Of a stretch of 64,000 nt of DNA, positions 58,434 to 64,000 are shown piece by piece (positions within the stretch are counted from its first letter, which is position 1; each line of letters opens with the position of its first letter). The notes beneath the pieces are model-generated. The model had not been told where the DNA came from. It did no database searches and saw only the letters and a program-made list of their open reading frames with translations. The DNA is from Faecalibacterium longum CLA-AA-H243. Lineage in GTDB: Bacteria; Bacillota; Clostridia; Oscillospirales; Ruminococcaceae. The position numbers and the translations under genes are program-made. The stretch lies in assembly GCF_020687245.1 (NCBI RefSeq), contig NZ_JAJEQG010000011.1, forward strand, positions 1 through 64,000. Reading direction: 5' to 3'.

Positions 58434-60494
58434 ATGCCTGCCGAACTTCACACCACCCTCACGCCGGACACCCCGGTACGCTATCTCAAGGGCGTCGGCC
58501 CCAAGACTGCCGAGCGGTTCGAGAAGCTGGGCATCCTGACCCTCAGCGACCTGCTCTGCCACTATCCCCGCCGGTATCTGGATTTTTCAAAGCCCTACTC
58601 CATCGCCGAGGCCCCCGCCGACACCGAGTGCGTCGTGAAGGCCGAAGTGTTTGCAAAGCCCGGCGGGCGCATCCTGCCGGGCGGGCGACGGATGGAGCGC
58701 ATCACCGCCGGAGACGATGTATCCAGCCTCGAGATCACGTGGTTCAATAATCCATACGCCGCCCAGAAGCTGGAGCTGGGGCAGGAATACTATTTTCAGG
58801 GCATCGTGACGGGCGGGATGCTCCGCCGTCAGATGGTCAACCCGCAGGTGCGCACCGACGCGCAGGTGAAGTCGTCGCCTTTCGAGGCCGTCTACCCCCA
58901 GACCGAGGGGCTGACCAGCAGCGCCATCGCCAAGTGCGTCCGCCAGCTCCTCCCCCACGCGGAGCTTCTGCCCGACCCGCTGCCCTCTGAGATGCTGAAA
59001 AAATACCGCCTGCTCTCCAAGGCCGACGCCGTCCGGGCCATCCACTGCCCCGCCACGGAGGAGGAAGCCTTTGCGGCGCGGCGGCGGCTCATCTACGAAG
59101 AGCTTCTGGTCCTACAGCTGGGTATCGGCCGGATGAAGAACCACGGCGCGGCCTCCACCGGCGCGCCGATGAAGAAAGCCGACGCCTCCCCTTTCTGGGA
59201 GTCGCTGCCCTTCTCCCCCACCGGCGCACAGCGGCGGGCCGTGGAAGAGATCCTGACCGACATGTCGGGCGAAACGTCCATGAACCGCCTTTTGCAGGGC
59301 GACGTGGGCAGCGGCAAAACGCTGGTGGCTGCTGCGGCTATCTGGGCCTGCATCCGGGCCGGGTATCAGGCCGCACTGCTGGCCCCCACCGAGATCCTGG
59401 CCAGCCAGCACGCCGAGAACCTGAACCGCCTGCTCTCCCCCTTTGGGATGCGGGTGGCCCTGCTCACCGGCGGCATGAAAGCCGCCGCACGGCGCACCAC
59501 CCTCGCCGCCATCCGGGACGACGAGGCCGACCTCATCGTAGGCACCCACGCCATCCTCAGCGAGGGCGTGGAGTTCGCCCGGCTGGGTCTGGCCGTCGTG
59601 GACGAACAGCACCGCTTCGGTGTGCGCCAGCGGGGCCTGCTGGCCGAAAAGGCCGCGAATCCTCACCTGCTGGTCATGAGCGCCACCCCCATCCCCCGGA
59701 CGCTGGGGCTACTGATGTATGGCGACCTCGACATCTCCATCCTCGACGAGCTGCCGCCGGGCCGCAAACCCGTCAAGACTCGCTGCATCACCGGCAAAAA
59801 GCGGGCCGACCTCTACGGCTTCCTTGATAGAGAAATCGATTCCGGACGACAGGTGTATATCGTCTGCCCTGCCATCGAGGACGCGGGCGGCAGCGGCCTG
59901 AACGCCGTCAAGAGCTACTATGAGGACATCGCAAAAGCCTATCTGCCGGACCGCCGGGTGGGCCTGATGCACGGCAAGCTCAAGCCGAAGGAAAAGGCCG
60001 AGGTGATGAACGACTTCAAATCCGGACGTTTGGACGCTCTCGTGTCCACCACCGTCATCGAAGTCGGCGTGGACGTGCCGAATGCGACGGTCATGGTCAT
60101 CGAAAACGCCGAGCGGTACGGCCTGAGCGCACTGCACCAGCTGCGCGGGCGTGTGGGACGCGGCGCAGCGGAGAGCTGGTGCTTCCTCGTCAGCGACAAT
60201 GCCTCCGAGTCGGTGCAGAAGCGGCTCAAGTTCCTCTGCTCCACCTCAGACGGCTTCGCCGTGGCGCAGTACGACCTCGAGACCCGCGGCCCCGGCGACT
60301 TTTTCGGAAACCGCCAGCACGGTCTGCCGACCTTGCAGATCGCCGATTTGATAAACGATACCCGCACCCTCCACGCGGCCCAGAGCGAGGCTGTGGCCCT
60401 TCTGGCCGAAGACCCGCTTCTCGAGCGGCCCGAACACGCCCTGCTGGCCCGTCAGGTGGAGCAGATGTTCGACAAAGCCGGAACAATGAATTGA
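58434..60494 (+). CDS. recG: ATP-dependent DNA helicase RecG
   Basis: RecG remodels stalled forks and branched DNA. The 686-residue protein has the wedge/OB domain at the N terminus (GVGPKTAERFEKLGILTLSDLLCHYPRRY) and SF2 helicase motifs: GDVGSGKT (about 290), VVDEQHRFG, MSATPIPRTLG, LHQLRGRVGRG and the TRG-type motif RGPGDFFGNRQHG. Start at 58434 follows AAAGGAGG. Confidence 0.96.
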   Translation: MPAELHTTLTPDTPVRYLKGVGPKTAERFEKLGILTLSDLLCHYPRRYLDFSKPYSIAEAPADTECVVKAEVFAKPGGRILPGGRRMERITAGDDVSSLEITWFNNPYAAQKLELGQEYYFQGIVTGGMLRRQMVNPQVRTDAQVKSSPFEAVYPQTEGLTSSAIAKCVRQLLPHAELLPDPLPSEMLKKYRLLSKADAVRAIHCPATEEEAFAARRRLIYEELLVLQLGIGRMKNHGAASTGAPMKKADASPFWESLPFSPTGAQRRAVEEILTDMSGETSMNRLLQGDVGSGKTLVAAAAIWACIRAGYQAALLAPTEILASQHAENLNRLLSPFGMRVALLTGGMKAAARRTTLAAIRDDEADLIVGTHAILSEGVEFARLGLAVVDEQHRFGVRQRGLLAEKAANPHLLVMSATPIPRTLGLLMYGDLDISILDELPPGRKPVKTRCITGKKRADLYGFLDREIDSGRQVYIVCPAIEDAGGSGLNAVKSYYEDIAKAYLPDRRVGLMHGKLKPKEKAEVMNDFKSGRLDALVSTTVIEVGVDVPNATVMVIENAERYGLSALHQLRGRVGRGAAESWCFLVSDNASESVQKRLKFLCSTSDGFAVAQYDLETRGPGDFFGNRQHGLPTLQIADLINDTRTLHAAQSEAVALLAEDPLLERPEHALLARQVEQMFDKAGTMN

Positions 60495-60499
60495 GTAAC

Positions 60500-60530
60500 G
60501 AAAAAGGACTGCCCGCGGCAGTCCTTTTTC
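60500..60530. terminator. Bidirectional terminator after recG
   Basis: GAAAAAGGACTGCC pairs with GGCAGTCCTTTTTC, with A and T tracts forming the ends of the stem. It lies between convergent genes. Confidence 0.92.
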
Positions 60531-60531
60531 G

Positions 60532-61224
60532 TTATCTTCTCTTCCACCACGGCTTCTTCTCGCCGATGCTCACTACATCGCAGAAGAGGCAGCGGCTCTT
60601 GGTAGAGAGCTGCACATCCTTGTGATGGCAGCCGAAGAACCATTTCTTGTAAGTCGTTTTCATGACGACCTTGTCGAGGAAGAGGTGCAGCCGGTTATTC
60701 TCGCCCTCAGCCAGCACGCTGAAATCCAGAAATTTGCTTGGCGCGTCGTGGGTCAGCACATAATCTACCTGCCAGCCGTTCGCTTCCAGCGCGGCCTCGC
60801 AGCGGGCGTATTCCTCGTCCGAGGGCATCTCCTGCGGCCACCAGTTGACGTGGGCTTCCCGCTCTTCCTTGTCCGGGCTTTCCGCTCCGCCGAAGCAGAG
60901 GTACTTCTTCCGTTCCAGTTCCAGTACACTGCCCCTGCAGACGTGGTACACATTGCCTCCCAGCGGCTGCACCAGCCCGCCGAACCGCTCTTCGGTGGGG
61001 TACTGTTCCAGCAGGTCATAGTTCTCGTGGCTTCCATCGAGGAAAAGGATGGTGTAAGGCCGCTTGCACAGCCAGTCCAGATTCTTCTGCTCGGCCTTGC
61101 TGCCGTCCCACACGAAGCCGAAATCGCCCAGCACAACGACAAAATCGCCCTTGCCGGCCCGGCGCAGCTCCCCGTCTTTGAAGCGGTCCAGCTCGCCATG
61201 GGTGTCGCCCGTAAGATATACCAT
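60532..61224 (-). CDS. Calcineurin-like metallophosphoesterase
   Basis: The 230-residue protein has the metal-binding motifs of the family in order: GDTHG (5-9), GDFG (about 33), GSHEN in place of GNHE (about 64), LTHDAP and the degenerate GCHHKD near 200. Substrates of such small phosphoesterases range from nucleotides to phosphoproteins. It is a single gene with AGGAGG upstream. Confidence 0.85.
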   Translation of the reverse strand: MVYLTGDTHGELDRFKDGELRRAGKGDFVVVLGDFGFVWDGSKAEQKNLDWLCKRPYTILFLDGSHENYDLLEQYPTEERFGGLVQPLGGNVYHVCRGSVLELERKKYLCFGGAESPDKEEREAHVNWWPQEMPSDEEYARCEAALEANGWQVDYVLTHDAPSKFLDFSVLAEGENNRLHLFLDKVVMKTTYKKWFFGCHHKDVQLSTKSRCLFCDVVSIGEKKPWWKRR

Positions 61225-61399
61225 CCTCTGCCTCCTTTTGCGGAGTGTGAAATCGCCCCAAAAGCCTTGTCACGCTCCGCCAAACCTGTTATTATAAAGT
61301 ATAAGGCCCTTCGCTGAGCCTGTTTTTGTTCCGTAAGAACGGACAGCACATTTTGTCCGATACTCTAATATATTATCGCTTTTTGAGGAAAATGTCCAC

Positions 61400-62755
61400 A
61401 TGAAACGTATCGTCACCCTATTTCTGAGCCTTATCCTGCTGCTGAGCTGCCTGTGCGCGCCGGCTTCGGCCATGTTCGACCCCAGCCTCTTCTACGAGGT
61501 GCAGGCCAAGAGCGCCTACATCGTCAACACCGACACCAACATCATCGTCTACGACAAGGACAGCTCCCGTCAGGTGCCTGCCGGGGGCCTGACCAAATAT
61601 ATGACCATCGCGCTGCTGCTGACGAATTACGCCGACCAGCTCGACAACACCTTCCAGATGCCCTTCGCCATCTCGGATTACGTCCACAACAGTGATAATG
61701 CCGATATGCGCTCCAATGAGACCTTCACCTACCGGGAAGCTGTCTACGCCATGCTTCTGCGCAACGCCAACGAGGCCGCGATGGGCCTTGCCTACAGCCT
61801 TTCGGGCGGCGACCTTGCAGGCTGGGTGAGCCAGATGAATACCCTCTCCCAGCGCATCGGCACCACCGGAAGCACCTGGACGGACGCCTGCGGCCTCGAC
61901 AGCGGCAATGTGACTACTGCCGTGGATATGTACCTCATCCTACGGTATCTGATGAGCTTTGATGCCTTCGTGGACATCTCGTCGGCCCCCGCCTTCACCA
62001 TGCCCGCCAAGGAAAAGCACACCAAGAGTTTCGTGCTGCTGAACCAGAACGTCGCCCTCAACAAGACCAGCGGCGGCAGCTTCTACCGCAAGTCTATGCA
62101 GGGCGGCATGTGCGATGTGATGGCCTACAAAAACGACCACGGCGACCAGAGCTATGTTTCGTGGGCCAATCAGGACGGCTCCACCTATATCTTCTGCATC
62201 ATGCAGAGCCCCGACACCTGTGACACCTACGGTTACGCCAACCGCCGCCCGGCCCTCTACGAAACGACCCGCCTCATCGACTGGGTGTTCCAGAGCTTTT
62301 CCATCCAGCCTGCGCTGGACACCGACCTTGCTCTGGCAGAGATCCCCGTGAAGTATTCCTCCGACACCGACACCCTCAAGCTCTACCCCGACAACAGCAT
62401 GATGACCCTGCTGCCCTCTTCGGGCGACGGCACCGTGACTCAGAAATACTTCCATCTGCCCGACTATGTCTGCGCCCCCGTCCAGCAGGGCGATATTGTC
62501 GGCACCGTGGAGCTGAAGCTAGCCGGCGAGACCATCGGCATGGTCAACCTCATCGCCGGGCAGGACGTGAGCCGGAGCAGCCTGCTCTACTCTTTCTCGA
62601 AGCTGCAGGGGTTCTTCGGCAGCCTCTACCTCAAGGTAGTGCTCGTCGTCAGCGCCATCTGCGCCATCATCTATGTGGCGTGGGTCCTGCTCAACTCCCC
62701 CCGCACCCGCCATTCCTCCAAAAAAGTCCACCGCTACGGCCGTCCCCGCGACTGA
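61400..62755 (+). CDS. D-alanyl-D-alanine carboxypeptidase-like protein, catalytic residues lost
   Basis: The 451-residue protein has a signal peptide (MKRIVTLFLSLILLLSCLCAPASA), a DacF/PBP5-type domain (about 35-290), a C-terminal beta domain (about 295-400) and a C-terminal helix (LYLKVVLVVSAICAIIYVAWVL) with a basic tail. The fold signature is clear, but SxxK is GLTK (Gly63 for Ser), SxN is NAN (122-124) and KTG is MQG (233-235). A catalytic serine is therefore absent. It may bind or scaffold peptidoglycan or a partner enzyme. Its promoter is not clear. Start follows TGAGGAAAA. Confidence 0.85.
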   Translation: MKRIVTLFLSLILLLSCLCAPASAMFDPSLFYEVQAKSAYIVNTDTNIIVYDKDSSRQVPAGGLTKYMTIALLLTNYADQLDNTFQMPFAISDYVHNSDNADMRSNETFTYREAVYAMLLRNANEAAMGLAYSLSGGDLAGWVSQMNTLSQRIGTTGSTWTDACGLDSGNVTTAVDMYLILRYLMSFDAFVDISSAPAFTMPAKEKHTKSFVLLNQNVALNKTSGGSFYRKSMQGGMCDVMAYKNDHGDQSYVSWANQDGSTYIFCIMQSPDTCDTYGYANRRPALYETTRLIDWVFQSFSIQPALDTDLALAEIPVKYSSDTDTLKLYPDNSMMTLLPSSGDGTVTQKYFHLPDYVCAPVQQGDIVGTVELKLAGETIGMVNLIAGQDVSRSSLLYSFSKLQGFFGSLYLKVVLVVSAICAIIYVAWVLLNSPRTRHSSKKVHRYGRPRD

Positions 62756-62862
62756 GCCGTGCGGTCAGCTTCTTTTCTGAAAAAGCTGTAAAAAGCAGTT
62801 GACAAATACGCCCCCAAGTGGTAATATATACAGGCAGTCCGTGACTGCGAAAAACTGTATAT

Positions 62863-62948
62863 GGGCGTGTTCCCGAGTGGCCAATGGGGACAGACTGTAA
62901 ATCTGCTGCTTTTCAGCTTCGGTGGTTCGAATCCACCCGCGCCCACCA
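62863..62948 (+). tRNA. tRNA-Tyr (GTA)
   Basis: This class II tRNA has acceptor GGGCGTG/CGCGCCC, anticodon GTA at 62897-62899 (loop CTGTAAA), a long variable arm, T loop TTCGAAT and an encoded CCA. A likely mobile-element edge follows it. Confidence 0.95.
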
Positions 62949-62956
62949 AACAAGAA

Positions 62957-62997
62957 AAATCCGAACCTATTTCCGATTGGAGAAGGGTTCGGATTTT
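62957..62997 (+). terminator. Terminator of tRNA-Tyr
   Basis: AAAATCCGAACC pairs with GGGTTCGGATTTT and is followed by TCGTTTTC. Confidence 0.85.
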
Positions 62998-63100
62998 TCG
63001 TTTTCTTTGGGTACAACAACGAAGGTTCCTGTGGACGGCGCAAAACTCCGATACCTTGTCATAGACCGTAAGCCAATAACAAGATTTGGAGGGTATGATT

Positions 63101-63352
63101 ATGAAGTACGATGAAAGAGCCTGCAAGTTTAATATGGACACTGGCTGCGTGGAATTGCTGCTCCGGGATGGGAGAATGATCTCCATTGACTGCACCGGGG
63201 TCGAGGATGCACTGGACGTGACCGTGGCGCAGAGGTCAGAACTGGACTACCTCATCTACAATGACCCGCTGGGCTATGCGGACTTGATTTTGAATGGCGA
63301 CCCAGAGGAATATTTGAAGAATGTAGCAGGGAGTCATGGGTTAGAAGATTAA
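63101..63352 (+). CDS. Small protein, DUF6061-like
   Basis: The 83-residue protein reads MKYDERACKFNMDTGCVELLLRDGRM (here split: MKYDERACKF, CVELLLRDGRM), followed by ALDVTVAQRSELDYLIYNDPLGYADLIL. I recall this pattern as DUF6061, a small family found next to Clostridia mobile elements, but cannot confirm it. The ATG at 63101 lies seven bases after GGAGGG; it is one of the best ribosome-binding sites here. Confidence 0.6.
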   Translation: MKYDERACKFNMDTGCVELLLRDGRMISIDCTGVEDALDVTVAQRSELDYLIYNDPLGYADLILNGDPEEYLKNVAGSHGLED

Positions 63353-63366
63353 GGGCAAAAAATAAG

Positions 63367-63390
63367 AGGTGTGCCCAACTGGACACACCT
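63367..63390. repeat. Hairpin after the DUF6061-like gene
   Basis: AGGTGTG pairs with CACACCT. There is no strong U tract; together with the next hairpin it separates two convergent genes. Confidence 0.5.
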
Positions 63391-63412
63391 CGGTGAGATA
63401 CATCTATATAAG

Positions 63413-63444
63413 GCAGGGCGTTCCCTTTACTGGGAGCGTCCTGC
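63413..63444 (+). terminator. Terminator between the DUF6061-like and small convergent gene
   Basis: GCAGGGCGTTCCC pairs with GGGAGCGTCCTGC (one mismatch) and is followed by TGTTTTT. Confidence 0.75.
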
Positions 63445-63449
63445 TGTTT

Positions 63450-63626
63450 TTATGCTGCAACAGGCAAGGCTTGTAGAGCTTCCTGCTCTTTCAGCCATTC
63501 CTCATATTCACGCTGGCCTTCCTCGCTGTTGAAAAACTCAACCATGGAGGGATAAAAGCAACGTGCAAGGGTCTTGATTGCTTCATCCGGGTAGCCGGAT
63601 TTGTTTGACTTCTTCTTTTTGTTCAA
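63450..63626 (-). CDS. Small protein of a mobile element, 58 residues
   Basis: I propose a TTG start near 63626 preceded by GGAGG. The peptide begins with a run of lysines, then SGYPDEAIKTLARCFYPSMVEFFNSE and a helical acidic end. I recognise no family, though similar peptides occur next to plasmid-mobilization genes. It lies 17 bp after the Mob-like gene on the same strand. I could not fully reconcile the base positions at its 5' end, so the exact start may be off by a base. Confidence 0.5.
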   Translation of the reverse strand: MNKKKKSNKSGYPDEAIKTLARCFYPSMVEFFNSEEGQREYEEWLKEQEALQALPVAA

Positions 63627-63643
63627 ATAGTATCCTCCGAAAC

Positions 63644-64000
63644 TCAAAGTTCCATATCCTGACCACGCTTGCGGTTTTTCTGCGGCACATTCATGGTGCG
63701 CTCCTGCTTGGGAGCAAGAATCTTTTCCAGAAAACTGCGCACCAGTTCGGGCGCACGGTGGAGAGCATCCAGATAGGGTTTCACGTCGTACCACAGGTCG
63801 TGGTACTTGTTGCTCCAACGAACGGCCTCTTTCTTGGCGGTGGAAAGTTCTTCTTTCAAGCGGCGGTTCTCCACGTCCATCATATAGCCGTGGTCGGCTT
63901 GCTTTTTCAGTTTGGAGAATTCTTCTTCGGTCAGCGAATAGTTGCCGAGGAAGGTTCGCTTACCGATATAATCCAGATCGCGCGCGTGAATGAGGGCTTC
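63644..64000 (-). CDS. C-terminal part of a Mob/Pre-type mobilization protein (cut by window edge)
   Basis: The frame is open to the end of the window. It contains DLDYIGKRTFLGNYSLTEEEFSKLKKQ, a coiled-coil stretch (VENRRLKEELSTAKKEAVRW) and LHRAPELVRSFLEKIL, then a basic tail ending RKRGQDMEL. The helical, charged C-terminal region resembles plasmid recombination/mobilization (MobV/Pre) proteins. The relaxase domain is not visible, so the family call is tentative. It suggests an integrated mobilizable element starts here. Confidence 0.5.
   Translation of the reverse strand, partial: EALIHARDLDYIGKRTFLGNYSLTEEEFSKLKKQADHGYMMDVENRRLKEELSTAKKEAVRWSNKYHDLWYDVKPYLDALHRAPELVRSFLEKILAPKQERTMNVPQKNRKRGQDMEL

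Noticed and set aside
63450-63818. Longer version (122 codons) of the small minus-strand gene near the right edge
   Set aside because: The first 64 codons overlap the Mob-like gene and have unnatural composition; the short form has a GGAGG site.

Overview
This 64 kb window is a chromosomal segment of a high-GC (I estimate near 60 percent, not counted) member of the Clostridia. Faecalibacterium, or a close relative in the Oscillospiraceae, fits best. The reasons are the fused IspH-ribosomal protein S1 gene, a T-box leader and an S-box riboswitch, single-chain glycyl-tRNA synthetase, substrate-binding proteins with SRRDFLK-type signal sequences, and GC-rich palindromic intergenic repeats beginning AACCTCTCCGT. 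The genus is an inference; nothing here names it.

Layout. 1-4,000: a partial intergenic repeat, then mglBAC for galactoside uptake, reading leftward. 4,400-6,800: a GGDEF-receiver-HD-GYP signalling protein and an Hpt phosphotransfer protein. 6,800-11,200: prs, metK with a SAM-I riboswitch, deoC, a 45-residue membrane peptide, and a GtrA-type membrane protein with an unusual insertion. 11,200-18,800: ispH-rpsA, plsC, cmk, an HI0933-type flavoprotein, an M23 peptidase, a lipoprotein and a Bax-inhibitor-1 protein. 18,900-28,100: hemW, an alkanesulfonate/nitrate-type ABC transporter split by brnQ, a Crp/Fnr regulator, a GT2 glycosyltransferase, a flavin reductase and a P1-family peptidase. 28,100-33,700: a methionine block of metA and metY, and metQNI behind a T-box whose specifier reads AUG. 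33,700-40,700: pnp, rpsO, an esterase, a membrane diguanylate cyclase and ribF. 36,000-48,200 also holds the classical rimP-nusA-ylxR-L7Ae-infB-rbfA-nrnA-truB-ribF translation operon. 48,200-57,200: an M29 aminopeptidase, a candidate type I toxin-antitoxin locus, glyS, rlmH, and a topoisomerase IV-like pair. 57,400-62,950: five tRNA genes, an exporter remnant, recG, a phosphoesterase, a carboxypeptidase-like protein and tRNA-Tyr. 63,000-64,000: the edge of a probable mobilizable element.

How the genes work together. Methionine supply is controlled at two points with different ligands: the T-box senses uncharged tRNA-Met for uptake, and the S-box senses SAM for metK. MetA carries Glu111, the residue linked to acetyl-CoA use, which fits the neighbouring O-acetylhomoserine-type MetY. 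Most leftward operons are bounded by clear terminators and several have textbook promoters with 17-bp spacers.

Most interesting observations. (1) 49,589-49,986 encodes a 32-residue hydrophobic basic-tailed peptide. Two convergent promoters face each other across imperfect inverted repeats, each -35 element lies inside the opposing transcript's terminator hairpin, and the toxin ribosome-binding site sits in a hairpin. (2) The DacF-like protein at 61,400 has lost all three catalytic motifs. (3) Five copies of an AACCTCTC-ended palindromic repeat occur between core genes, two of them inside essential-gene operons. (4) The GtrA-type protein carries a GGADGPT motif typical of Na+-pumping decarboxylase beta subunits. 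(5) A 40-bp palindrome overlaps the metK promoter.
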